This document shows positions 1 to 7,946 of a DNA stretch of 64,000 bases, in pieces. A program made the translations under genes and the position numbers. The stretch is from Agromyces luteolus (GTDB taxonomy: Bacteria > Actinomycetota > Actinomycetes > Actinomycetales > Microbacteriaceae), in the NCBI RefSeq assembly GCF_009729855.1, contig NZ_WODA01000025.1:620001-684000 (forward strand), given 5' to 3'. The notes under the pieces are model-generated. The model was not told the DNA's origin. It made no database searches and saw only the letters and a list, made by a program, of their open reading frames with translations. Within the stretch, counting starts at the first letter, position 1; each line of letters begins with the position of its first letter.

Positions 1-285
1 CGGCTGTCGGCCAGGAGCCTCGGCCCGCAGCACGTGGGTCACGTGCTCGCCCGGCCCGACGGGGAGTCGATCGGGACGATCGTGCGGTGGTCGGCGCGCA
101 CCGGCGCCGACCTGTTCGGCGTCGAGCACGACGAGATCGAGATCGTGACCTCGACGGGCGTCGAGACGGTCGGGCCCGACGATCACGTCACGATCTGGGA
201 CCTGCCGACCGACGAGCAGGCGATCCGGCGCAAGGCGCAGCTCGTGCAGCGGCTCGCCGGCGACGGCGGCGCGACGGCAGGCTGA
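1..285 (+). CDS. Conserved hypothetical protein, 5' end cut by window
   Basis: The reading frame is open from the first base of the window to a TGA at 285, so the start probably lies upstream; an in-frame GTG at 34 is an alternative start giving 83 residues. The visible part is a small soluble protein with alternating beta-type segments (GTIVRW, DLFGVEH, EIEIVTS) and a charged helical tail rich in Arg, Lys and Gln. There is no signal peptide or membrane segment. I do not recognise the family. It converges on zwf with a 33-base gap. Confidence 0.5.
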   Translation, partial: RLSARSLGPQHVGHVLARPDGESIGTIVRWSARTGADLFGVEHDEIEIVTSTGVETVGPDDHVTIWDLPTDEQAIRRKAQLVQRLAGDGGATAG

Positions 286-318
286 GCTCAGGAGGCGCCG
301 CGCGACCGGCGACGCGGT

Positions 319-1722
319 TCATCCGTCGAGCCAGGGCTCGGGCCATCCGCCCCGCCCGTCGATGAGCGCGTCGGCGGCCGACGGCCCCCAGGTGCCCGGC
401 TCGTACGGCTGCACCGGGGGCGGCGCGTCCAGCAGACGCTGGATGACCGCCCACTCGGCGTCGATCGTGTCCTGGCTGGCGAACCGCATCCCGCCGCCGG
501 CGAGCGCCGCCTCGAAGAGCACCTCGTACGGCGTCGGCGACTCCCCCGGTGTCGCCGCGAAGCCGACGTCGAGTTCGGCCAGCTCGGGGGTCGCGGCATC
601 CACGCGCTGTGCCGCGAGCGCCACGCGGACGCCGAAGGTCGGACCGAGCCGCACGACCAGCTCGTTCGTCGGCGGTGCCTCGCCGCGCAGGCCGAACCCG
701 AGCGACGGCGCCTCGCGGAAGACGACGCGCACCTCCGTCTCGGTCGCCCGGAGCTTCTTCCCCGTGCGGATGAAGAACGGCACGCCCTCCCACCGCGGGT
801 TGTCGATGCGAAGCTCGAGCGCCGCGAACGTCTCGGTCGTCGAGTCGGCGGCCACGCCGTCGACGTCACGGTACCCCCGGTACTGCCCGCGGACGTACCG
901 GGCCGGATCGACCGGCACGATCTCGCGCAGCAGCTCGGTCCGCCGCCGACCGAGCGACGAGCGATCCCCGTAGTCCGGCGCCTCCATTGCGACCGCCACG
1001 ACGACCTGCATCAGGTGGTTCACGACGACGTCGCGGAGCGCCCCGACCGGGTCGTAGAAGTGGCCGCGATCGTCGACGCCGAACGCCTCGGTCATCGAGA
1101 TCTCCACGTGGTCGATGTAGTCGCGGTTCCAGACCGGCGCGAGGAGCGTGTTCGCGAAGCGCAGGAACGGGATCTCCTCGAGGCCGACCTTGCCGAGGTA
1201 GTGGTCGACGCGAAGCAGCTGCGACTCGTCGACGACCGAGTGCAGCTCGGCGGCGAGCGCCTTCGCCGAGGCGAGGTCGTGCCCGAACGGCTTCTCGATC
1301 ACGAACCGCGCGTTGGTCGCGAGCCCGGCGCCGGCGACGCCCTTCACGACGGTCGCGAACAGGTTCGGCGGCACCTCGAGGTAGAAGAGCGGATGCTCCG
1401 CCCCGCCCATCGCCTGCTTCACGCCGTCGTACGTCTCGGGCTTGCCGAAGTCGCCGTGCGCATACGACATGCGGTCCATCAGGCGCGCGAAGACGGCCTC
1501 GTCGAGGTCGCCCTCCTGCGCGGTGATGCTCTCGCGGGCGCGCTGCGCCAGCTGGTCCTTCGTCCAGTCCTCGAACGCGACGCCGACGATCGGGCAGTCG
1601 AGCAGCCCCCGCTCCTCGAGTCGGTACAGCGAGTGGAAGGTCTTGACGCGTGCGAGGTCGCCGGTGATGCCGAAGATCACCATGACGTCGCGGCGCGCGG
1701 TCGTGTGATCCGTTGCCCCCAT
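319..1722 (-). CDS. zwf: Glucose-6-phosphate 1-dehydrogenase
   Basis: Oxidises glucose 6-phosphate to 6-phosphogluconolactone with NADP+, the entry step of the oxidative pentose phosphate pathway; cytosolic. The nucleotide-binding motif GITGDLA is at residues 18-24 and the substrate-binding/active-site motif RVDHYLGK at about 171-178; EKPFGHD and the RTGKKL segment are also typical. At 467 residues it is slightly shorter than the usual 490-510. The ATG at 1722 is preferred over the TTG at 1758 because the family starts shortly before the glycine-rich loop and a CAGACT hexamer lies 7 bases upstream, as at other leaderless genes here. No opcA, tal or gnd lies beside it in the window, so it may be a stand-alone or second copy. 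Confidence 0.93.
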   Translation of the reverse strand: MGATDHTTARRDVMVIFGITGDLARVKTFHSLYRLEERGLLDCPIVGVAFEDWTKDQLAQRARESITAQEGDLDEAVFARLMDRMSYAHGDFGKPETYDGVKQAMGGAEHPLFYLEVPPNLFATVVKGVAGAGLATNARFVIEKPFGHDLASAKALAAELHSVVDESQLLRVDHYLGKVGLEEIPFLRFANTLLAPVWNRDYIDHVEISMTEAFGVDDRGHFYDPVGALRDVVVNHLMQVVVAVAMEAPDYGDRSSLGRRRTELLREIVPVDPARYVRGQYRGYRDVDGVAADSTTETFAALELRIDNPRWEGVPFFIRTGKKLRATETEVRVVFREAPSLGFGLRGEAPPTNELVVRLGPTFGVRVALAAQRVDAATPELAELDVGFAATPGESPTPYEVLFEAALAGGGMRFASQDTIDAEWAVIQRLLDAPPPVQPYEPGTWGPSAADALIDGRGGWPEPWLDG

Positions 1723-1815
1723 GGGCGGCAGTCTGGCCGAGGGCGCGCGCGACGACAAGAGGCGGATGCCTCTGGCGTCCGCGCCTCCGTGCCGGGTCGG
1801 CGCCCCACCGCCGCC

Positions 1816-1821
1816 TAGACT
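1816..1821 (+). promoter_or_regulatory. -10 element of the tRNA-Leu promoter
   Basis: TAGACT lies 12 bases before the first base of the tRNA. This matches the TANNNT -10 class seen at many genes in the window. No convincing -35 hexamer was found. Confidence 0.45.
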
Positions 1822-1833
1822 GAACGGGCACTC

Positions 1834-1915
1834 GCGGGAGTGGTGGAATCGGCAGACACGCAGGATTTAGGTTCCTGTGCCTTCGGGCGTGAGGGTTCAA
1901 GTCCCTCCTTCCGCA
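1834..1915 (+). tRNA. tRNA-Leu (anticodon UAG)
   Basis: Class II tRNA. The acceptor arms GCGGGAG (1834-1840) and CTTCCGC (1908-1914) pair with one G-T wobble, followed by discriminator A. The anticodon stem CAGGA/TCCTG encloses the loop TTTAGGT, placing TAG as the anticodon, which reads CUA and CUG. The variable region is of moderate length and the T loop is GTTCAAG. CCA is not encoded. The gene stands alone between zwf and the ZIP transporter. Confidence 0.93.
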
Positions 1916-1972
1916 CTCAGCTCGGCTCGACTCGGCTCGGCTCGACTCGCATCGGGGCTCGCCCGCCCGTCC

Positions 1973-2767
1973 TCACGCGAGCGAGAGCACGAACGACAGC
2001 ACGAACCCCGCTGCGGTGCTGAGCGCGACCGCCGGGCCGCCGTGCTCGTACGCCTCGGGCATCAGGGTGTCGGCGAGCGAGGCGATCACGGCGCCGGCGG
2101 CGAACGCGAGCGGCAGGGAGATCGTCTCGGGGTCGGAGTTCGCGAGCGGCCCGGCCCCGATCACGACGGCGAGCACGAGGAGGGCGGCGCACGCGCTCCA
2201 CAAGAGCACGATGCTCCGGGTCGAGCGCCCCTGGCTGCGCATCGACGACGCGCCCACCAGCGATTCGGGCAGGTTCGAGACGAAGATCGCCGCCAGGAGC
2301 GCGAACCCGCCGGTCCCGGCCTCGCCGAGCGAGACGCCGAGCGCGAGGTTCTCGGGCACGCCGTCGAGGGTCACCGCGGCGAGCAGCGCGAGTCCCGCCG
2401 CACCGCGGGTCGTCGCGGCCGAGGCCGGGCGATCGGATGCCGCGGCATCCGTGTCGAGCTTGACGCTGCCCTCGACCTCGGCGGCGGGTCGCGCCTGCCG
2501 CCCGGGCTGCGCCCAGCGGTCGAGGAGGGCGCTCAGGACCGCGAAGACGATCGCGCCGACGAGCAGGCCGAGCGCCGCGCGGACGATCCCGCCGCGCTCG
2601 TACGCATCCTCGAACAGCTCGAACGCGAGCGCCGTGATGAGCGCGCCGGCGGCGAACGACAGCAGGATCGCGAGCACGCGCTTCGGCAGTCGGACCCGTG
2701 CGCCCACCACCGCCCCGATGACGAGCGCGCTCGAGGCCACGATCCCGAACCAGAGCGCCGTCGCCAC
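1973..2767 (-). CDS. ZIP-family divalent metal permease
   Basis: Polytopic membrane protein of 264 residues, probably moving zinc or a related divalent cation across the cytoplasmic membrane. It has about seven to eight hydrophobic segments and the ZIP metal-site signatures in two helices: DGVPENLALG (compare the HSIPEG motif) and SNLPESLVGA. A charged loop between the third and fourth helices (about residues 88-122) is Asp/Lys-rich rather than His-rich. The start is the GTG at 2767. It converges on the tRNA-Leu gene. The family assignment is firm; the substrate is not. Confidence 0.8.
   Translation of the reverse strand: MATALWFGIVASSALVIGAVVGARVRLPKRVLAILLSFAAGALITALAFELFEDAYERGGIVRAALGLLVGAIVFAVLSALLDRWAQPGRQARPAAEVEGSVKLDTDAAASDRPASAATTRGAAGLALLAAVTLDGVPENLALGVSLGEAGTGGFALLAAIFVSNLPESLVGASSMRSQGRSTRSIVLLWSACAALLVLAVVIGAGPLANSDPETISLPLAFAAGAVIASLADTLMPEAYEHGGPAVALSTAAGFVLSFVLSLA
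2434..2451. repeat. Perfect 18-bp palindrome built from GGATGCC
   Basis: CGGATGCCGCGGCATCCG is its own reverse complement. It lies inside the loop-coding part of the ZIP gene and joins the over-represented heptamer GGATGCC head-to-head with its complement. Confidence 0.7.
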
Positions 2768-2883
2768 GCGCCAAGTCTCGGGCGGATGCTGCGGCCGGTG
2801 AAGGGGATTGACGCGCGCGGCGTACGTCGACCCGGTGCGCGCAGCGAACGTTGCGGACGGTGCCCGGTCCGTACGATGAGCCC

Positions 2884-3114
2884 GTGACCTCTCCGAACGA
2901 GCCGCCCGCCATCTCCCCCGGCACGTACGAGCACGTCAAGGGCGCCCGCTACGAGGTGCTGACGCTCGCCCGCCACAGCGAGACCGAGGAGTGGGTCGTC
3001 GTCTACCGCCAGCTCTACGGCGACGGGGGCGTCTGGGTGCGGCCCGCTGCGATGTTCACCGAGCAGGTCGAGGTGGGCGTCGGGCTCGTCCCCCGCTTCC
3101 GGCGCGTCGACTGA
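2884..3114 (+). CDS. DUF1653 domain protein
   Basis: Small cytosolic protein of 76 residues with the DUF1653 pattern: GTYEHVKGARYEVL near the start, EWVVVYRQLYG in the middle, then WVRPAAMF and a closing FRRV. The function of the family is not established. The GTG at 2884 is chosen over the upstream TTG at 2851 because the domain begins close to it and a TACGAT -10 hexamer ends 6 bases before it, the leaderless arrangement used elsewhere here. Confidence 0.8.
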   Translation: MTSPNEPPAISPGTYEHVKGARYEVLTLARHSETEEWVVVYRQLYGDGGVWVRPAAMFTEQVEVGVGLVPRFRRVD

Positions 3115-3169
3115 CGGCGAGCGGATGCCGCGGCACGGCCGCTCACGGCCGCACCGCCCCGGTCGCGAC

Positions 3170-5224
3170 TCAGCCGGCCAGGTCCGGCGCCGGGACCTCG
3201 ACCGGCTCGGCGAGCCCGAGGAAGGCGACGATCTCGTGGCCGCCCGGGTTCGTCTGGATCGGGATCTCGATCCAGTTGTTCGCGACCCAGACGTGGCCGG
3301 ACTGGTCCACGGCCACGCCGGTGTTGCGCACCAGGCCGTCGAAGAAGAACCCGGTGAGGTCCGGTGAGATGGGGTCGCCCGTGGCGACGCCGGGCGGGCA
3401 GGTCGACGCATCCGCCCCGCAGAAGGCCGACAGCCGCTTGCCCGCGAAGTTCGCGACCCACACGTTGCCGTCGCCGTCGGTCGTGATCCCCCACGGCAGC
3501 GTCGTGCCGCCGCCGTCGTACTTGGTGACGCTGCTGCCGTCCGGGGCGATCATCGCCACGGATCCGAGGTACGGGTTCGGACCCACGCCCGTGTACGCCC
3601 CGACCGCGTCGAACTCGGCGCCGAGCACGCCGGAGAGGTCGAGCTCGGTCGAATCACTGCCCGGAACCGTCGGGCACGGGAGTTCGACGAGGAACGAGTT
3701 GGCCGCCCACACGTTGCCCGCGCCGTCGGCGGCGAGACCCATCGGGTTGGCGAAGGCGGCATTCGCACCCGGCGACCCGGGGAGCACGTTCCCGTCGTAG
3801 TCGAGCATCTGGACCGCGGAGTTCACCATGCCCGACGCGAAGATGCGGTCGCCGTTGTCGACCACGTCGAAGGGCTCCACGAGCTGCAGCTCGGAGGCCG
3901 GCACGGCTCGCGCCGCGCTGCGATCGCCGCCGGGGTACAGCGTCAGCGTGTCGGCGTGGCAGTTCGCGAACCAGACGGATCGCTGCGAGTCGACCTCGAT
4001 GCCCTGCGGCCAGTCGAGCCCGCCTTCGGTGAAGCCGCCGGCCCCGGAGAGCGCCACCCCGTCGGGGCTGAACAGCGAGGCCGTGTCGTGCGGCGGCTGC
4101 CGCTTCTTCTTGCAGAACGGCTCGGGCGCCGAGAAGCCGAAGTTCGACACCCACACCTCGCCCGTGCGCTCGTCCAGCTCGATGCCGTACCCCGCACCCG
4201 AGAGTCCGCCGCCGGTGAACTTCTCGAACCCGCCGGTCGGCGAGAACTTGAACAGGGCGTCCGACCCGCACGCGGGGGCCTTGGGCTGCGGCCGGTACTG
4301 GTAGTTGTTGTTGACCCACAGGTTGCCCTCGTGGTCGATCGCGAAGTTCCCCGGGCCGTCGAGCGAGCGCCCGTCGCCGTCGAACCGGATCGCCAGCGTC
4401 CACGCCGCGGGCGGCACGGTCAGCACCGGCGTCGTTCCGGAGAGCGGCACGAGGGTGGAGAGCTCGAAGAGCCGGGCCGGCGCGGCGACGGCGGGATTGC
4501 GCGCGATCTCTGCGAACGCGCGGAACACGTCGGACGGGACTGCCGGATCGTCCGCCTCGCCGGCGATGTCGATGATCGTCGCGCAGGTGCCGCCGGGGTG
4601 CGCCGCGGGATGGCCGAACGGATCGACGACGCACGACGCGAGCGCGGCGGTCAACGATCCGAACGCCGCGAGGGTCGAGGTCTCGTCGCCGTTCGGCGAG
4701 CCCGCGAGCATCGCCGCCGCCCGACCGGTCGCCGGGTCGGCGAGGTTCGCGGCCATCCCCGCCGCGTTGCGGAGCCCCGGCGCCGTGCCGTCGATGCCGT
4801 CGTCGTCGACGAACTGCGCCATGGCCCATGCGGTCGCGATGGTGGTGCGCTCGTTGACGACCACCGACTGGGCGGGCACGCCCGTCAGCGCCGACGCGAG
4901 CACCGCGGTCGGCGCGTCCGGTCGGGCCGCGTCCGCCGGCGCTCGCGCGATCAGCCACAGGATGCCGTCCGCGGGTACGGGCACGTCGATGTCGAGGTCG
5001 AACGCGCCGGCGGCATCAGCCGTCACGGTCGCGATCGGCGCGCCATGACCGGTGACGGATGCCGCCACTTCCCAGCCGTTCCAGCCCCCGGGCCTTCCGC
5101 CCGCGGCGACGGTCTGAAGTGAGCCGTGCAGGTCGGTTCCGGCGGCGGTGGCGCCCGGCGCGGGACCCACGAGGATCGGTGCCGCGAGGATCGCAGCGGT
5201 GACGAGAATGAACGGCGTGCGCAT
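3170..5224 (-). CDS. Secreted NHL/SMP-30-like beta-propeller protein
   Basis: Predicted secreted protein of 684 residues. A Sec signal peptide starts at MRTPFILV and ends near GATA. The first ~260 residues include a beta-sandwich-like segment and an Ala-rich helical part. The C-terminal ~400 residues carry repeated blades of the type GNLWVNNN, GEVWVSNF, GNVWAANS, GNVWVANF and GHVWVANN, typical of NHL or streptogramin-lyase-like six-bladed propellers. It may bind a ligand or glycan outside the cell; no enzyme active site can be assigned. The ATG at 5224 is chosen over the one at 5257 because GGGGGAAG stands at ribosome-binding distance and the signal peptide begins there. A KKKR cluster in the propeller is unusual for an otherwise acidic protein. 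Confidence 0.75.
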   Translation of the reverse strand: MRTPFILVTAAILAAPILVGPAPGATAAGTDLHGSLQTVAAGGRPGGWNGWEVAASVTGHGAPIATVTADAAGAFDLDIDVPVPADGILWLIARAPADAARPDAPTAVLASALTGVPAQSVVVNERTTIATAWAMAQFVDDDGIDGTAPGLRNAAGMAANLADPATGRAAAMLAGSPNGDETSTLAAFGSLTAALASCVVDPFGHPAAHPGGTCATIIDIAGEADDPAVPSDVFRAFAEIARNPAVAAPARLFELSTLVPLSGTTPVLTVPPAAWTLAIRFDGDGRSLDGPGNFAIDHEGNLWVNNNYQYRPQPKAPACGSDALFKFSPTGGFEKFTGGGLSGAGYGIELDERTGEVWVSNFGFSAPEPFCKKKRQPPHDTASLFSPDGVALSGAGGFTEGGLDWPQGIEVDSQRSVWFANCHADTLTLYPGGDRSAARAVPASELQLVEPFDVVDNGDRIFASGMVNSAVQMLDYDGNVLPGSPGANAAFANPMGLAADGAGNVWAANSFLVELPCPTVPGSDSTELDLSGVLGAEFDAVGAYTGVGPNPYLGSVAMIAPDGSSVTKYDGGGTTLPWGITTDGDGNVWVANFAGKRLSAFCGADASTCPPGVATGDPISPDLTGFFFDGLVRNTGVAVDQSGHVWVANNWIEIPIQTNPGGHEIVAFLGLAEPVEVPAPDLAG

Positions 5225-5381
5225 CGGACTTCCCCCAAGGCCTCGGCAACGCGGCACAAGCTAGTGCGGCATCGGGCCGACCGCAAGGGTCGGGCCGGTC
5301 TCCCGGGGTGCGCGCGCGCCGGCACGTCGTCCTCACGGCGGATTCGGGGGCTGCCCCGATCGCCGCGAGGCATCCGCTCGC

Positions 5382-5387
5382 TAGACT
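5382..5387 (+). promoter_or_regulatory. Probable -10 element for the DedA gene
   Basis: TAGACT lies about 63 bases upstream of the DedA start, implying a leader of roughly 57 bases that contains the AGGAG ribosome-binding site. No -35 hexamer is clear. Confidence 0.35.
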
Positions 5388-5450
5388 GCTCGGACACCCC
5401 AGCAGACCGGGGCCGGCCGCCGCCAGGTCCGACGACAGGAGCACCACGCC

Positions 5451-6269
5451 GTGATCCACACCGCGCTCATCCCGTGGCTCGACCCGGAGACGATCATCCA
5501 GGGCGCAGGCCCGTGGGCGCTGCTCGTGGTCTGCTTCATCGTCTTCGCCGAGACCGGCCTGCTCGTCGGGTTCCTCCTGCCGGGCGACACGCTCCTCGTC
5601 ATCTCGGGCCTGCTGTCGAACCCCGAGCTGGTGCCGCCGAACGGCGTGTTCGGCGTCTCGGTGTGGATCGTCGCGCTGCTCATCGGCCTGTCCGCGTTCG
5701 TCGGCGGCGAGGTCGGCTACGAGATCGGGCATCGCGGCGGCCCGAAGGTGTTCGAACGGAAGGAGAGCGGGCTCTTCAGCGTCAAGAACGTCGAACGCAC
5801 GAACGCGTTCTTCGAACGGTTCGGCGGGCTCACGATCATCCTCGCCCGCTTCGTGCCGATCGTGCGCACGTTCGCTCCGGTCGCGGCCGGCGTGGGGCAC
5901 ATGAATCGCGCGAAGTACACGCTCTACAACTTCATCGGCGCGGTGATCTGGGGCTTCGGTCTGACGATGTTCGGGTACGCGGTCAGCTTCATCCCGCCGG
6001 TCGCGTTCCTCGTGCGCGAGTACATCGACCTGATCCTCCTCGTGGCGGTCGGCGGCACCGCGCTCGTGACCGCGTGGCACTACTTCAGCGAGCGCCGGAA
6101 GGCGAAGAAGGCCGAGGCCGCGGGCGAGGACGTCGTGACCGACGAGGAGGAGGCCGAGGAGCTCGTGCTCGACCCCGACGTGTTCGACCGCCCGCCGCAC
6201 CTCGACGGCGACCACCCGCACCACGGCGACGGCCACGGCGACGACCGGCCGCCGCACGACGGTCGCTGA
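5451..6269 (+). CDS. DedA-family membrane protein
   Basis: Integral membrane protein of 272 residues of the DedA (SNARE-associated/VTT) family, whose members are implicated in lipid flipping and envelope homeostasis. Visible features are an N-terminal hydrophobic region with FAETGLLVGFLLPGDTLL, the central conserved RFVPIVRTFAPVAAG segment containing the Arg residues important in the family, and two C-terminal transmembrane segments. The last ~60 residues are a charged Glu/Lys then His/Asp-rich tail (HPHHGDGHGD) that could bind metal. The GTG start at 5451 has an AGGAG upstream. It converges on the LuxR gene with a 6-base gap. Confidence 0.88.
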   Translation: MIHTALIPWLDPETIIQGAGPWALLVVCFIVFAETGLLVGFLLPGDTLLVISGLLSNPELVPPNGVFGVSVWIVALLIGLSAFVGGEVGYEIGHRGGPKVFERKESGLFSVKNVERTNAFFERFGGLTIILARFVPIVRTFAPVAAGVGHMNRAKYTLYNFIGAVIWGFGLTMFGYAVSFIPPVAFLVREYIDLILLVAVGGTALVTAWHYFSERRKAKKAEAAGEDVVTDEEEAEELVLDPDVFDRPPHLDGDHPHHGDGHGDDRPPHDGR

Positions 6270-6275
6270 GGCCGA

Positions 6276-7409
6276 TCAGCCCGCGAACCACCCCGTGGCG
6301 CCGACGGTCTCGCCCATGCGCGGGACGTACTGGTCGAAGTAGACCCGCGAGATGAGCTCGCGGCGACTGCGGACCCCGGCCTTGTCGAACACCGACTTCA
6401 GGTGGTCCTGCACGGTGTAGGCCGACACGTGCAGCGTCGAGGCGATCTCCTTGGTCTCCACGCCCTGCAGCACGAGCCGCGTGACGTCGCGCTCGCGCTG
6501 CGTGAGGCCGAACGCGGCGACCACGAGCGAGACGATCTCGGGCGGCCTCGCCTCCTCGATGGTGACGACCACGTCGCCGGTCGCACCCGCGGCGCCGCGC
6601 AGCGGCGAGGCGTGCAGCAGGAGCCAGACGCCGGAACCGGTGCGGACCCGCGCGCGGGCGGGCGGCGCATCGGGTGACGCGAGCGTGCGGCGCGCGGCGC
6701 CGACGAGCGAGGTCACGAGGCTCAGCGGGTCGCCGCCGTGCGCGTTGCCGCGCAGCTGCTCGAGCCGTTCCTCCGCTCCGACGCTGATCTGCGCGACCTC
6801 GTCGCGCGCGTCGACGATGACGACGGCCGGACCGCCGGTCTCGCCGAGCGGCACCGAATCGTGCGCGAGGCGGGTGAGGATGCCCGAGCGCACGCCCCGC
6901 GCGAACGACTCCGACAGCGAGCCCAGGAACCCGACCTCGTCGGCGGTGAACGCCGGATCGTCGCTGCCGCGGAAGATCGCGAGGCATCCCCAGACGGCCG
7001 TGCCGTCGCGGAACAGCAGCCGGGCCTCGTCGGCGAACCCGTAGTGCGGACGCATGAGTCGGGCCATCCGCTCGGATCGATCGATCTCGGCCGCCTCGGT
7101 CGCGCGCATGCCGATCGCCTTCTGGTCGCTCACGGCGAGCGACCGGAACGACGTCGGCTCCTCGGAGCCGTACTCGATGATCCCGAAGAGCCGGTCGTGC
7201 TCGTTGTGCGCCGTCAGCGCACCGTACTTCCGGGCGCTCGTCAGCATCATCGTCGCGGGGTCGTGGGTTCCGACGCACGCGCCGACCCAGGGCACGGCGC
7301 GGCGCACGGAGTCCGTCGCCTCGCCGATGAAGTCGTCGAGATCCAGCCCGGCGCGCGAGAGCACGTCGAGGTCGCCACGCACGCGGGCCCCGGTCAACTG
7401 GGGAATCAC
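6276..7409 (-). CDS. LuxR-family transcriptional regulator
   Basis: Regulator of 377 residues. The N-terminal ~270 residues look like a GAF/PAS-type sensory region (no receiver domain and no ATPase motifs are visible). The C-terminus has the LuxR helix-turn-helix: FGLTQRERDVTRLVLQG, TKEIASTLHVSAYTVQDHLKSVFDK, with the family Glu, Val and Lys positions. It is divergent from the RidA-like/FAD oxidoreductase pair across a 129-base gap that contains a TCCCAG/CTGGGA dyad, so control of that pair and autoregulation are plausible inferences. The start is the GTG at 7409. Confidence 0.82.
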   Translation of the reverse strand: MIPQLTGARVRGDLDVLSRAGLDLDDFIGEATDSVRRAVPWVGACVGTHDPATMMLTSARKYGALTAHNEHDRLFGIIEYGSEEPTSFRSLAVSDQKAIGMRATEAAEIDRSERMARLMRPHYGFADEARLLFRDGTAVWGCLAIFRGSDDPAFTADEVGFLGSLSESFARGVRSGILTRLAHDSVPLGETGGPAVVIVDARDEVAQISVGAEERLEQLRGNAHGGDPLSLVTSLVGAARRTLASPDAPPARARVRTGSGVWLLLHASPLRGAAGATGDVVVTIEEARPPEIVSLVVAAFGLTQRERDVTRLVLQGVETKEIASTLHVSAYTVQDHLKSVFDKAGVRSRRELISRVYFDQYVPRMGETVGATGWFAG

Positions 7410-7444
7410 GCGTTCAGTATGCGCCTCGCCGCGCCGGACCGGTA

Positions 7445-7460
7445 TCCCAGATCACTGGGA
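7445..7460. promoter_or_regulatory. Candidate LuxR operator dyad
   Basis: TCCCAG and CTGGGA form a perfect 6-bp inverted repeat with a 4-base spacer in the LuxR/RidA intergenic region. A further TGGGAA occurs about 20 bases to the right. Placement between divergent genes suggests an operator; no binding evidence exists. Confidence 0.4.
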
Positions 7461-7538
7461 ATCGCGCCGGGCCCGCGCGCTGGGAACCCGAACTCCCCCG
7501 TCGCGCGGGATACCGGCGAGCCCGGCCGGCCGCGCACG

Positions 7539-7946
7539 ATGTCCGACGTGACCACCACCACGACCATCGAGACCGGGTCCGTCGACGACCGCGGCGAGCT
7601 GCTGCACGCCGACGACGCGACCGCGCAGCTGTGCCTCGCACTCGTCCGGCTCGAGGCGGCGCTCGCCGAACGCGGGCTGGGGCCCGGGGCGGTGACGCAG
7701 GTGCGAATCCACGCGATCGAGCCGGGGACGGCCTCGGACTTGGTCGCGCTGGTGCTCGAGCGGTTCGGAACCGGCCCCGCGTCGCCGGTGGTGGCCTGGG
7801 TCTCCGCGACGCACCTCGAACCGCCGGGCATGCTCGTGCGCCTCGCGGCCGACGTGGCCACCGGCGCAGCATCCGGCGCAGCATCCGGCGCGGCATCCGG
7901 CGTGGCACCCGCCACCCGTACCCCTGAACAGAAGGACTGGACATGA
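7539..7946 (+). CDS. RidA/YjgF-like small protein
   Basis: Protein of 135 residues. The central segment (LCLALVRLEAALAERG, AVTQVRIHAI, SDLVALVLERFG, PVVAWVSATHLEPPGMLV) has the helix-strand order of the RidA/YjgF chorismate-mutase-like fold, whose enzymatic members deaminate reactive imines. The Arg that RidA enzymes use late in the fold is not present at the expected place, so this may be a non-canonical member, for example a partner of the oxidase. The C-terminus holds a short tandem repeat (GAASGAASGAASG). The stop overlaps the ATG of the FAD oxidoreductase (ATGA), which implies coupled translation and a shared pathway. Confidence 0.55.
   Translation: MSDVTTTTTIETGSVDDRGELLHADDATAQLCLALVRLEAALAERGLGPGAVTQVRIHAIEPGTASDLVALVLERFGTGPASPVVAWVSATHLEPPGMLVRLAADVATGAASGAASGAASGVAPATRTPEQKDWT

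Noticed and set aside
1917-2939. Long ORFs on both strands around the ZIP transporter
   Set aside because: Composition is Arg/Ala/Gly-rich with no motifs; only the 264-residue frame has membrane helices and ZIP signatures.
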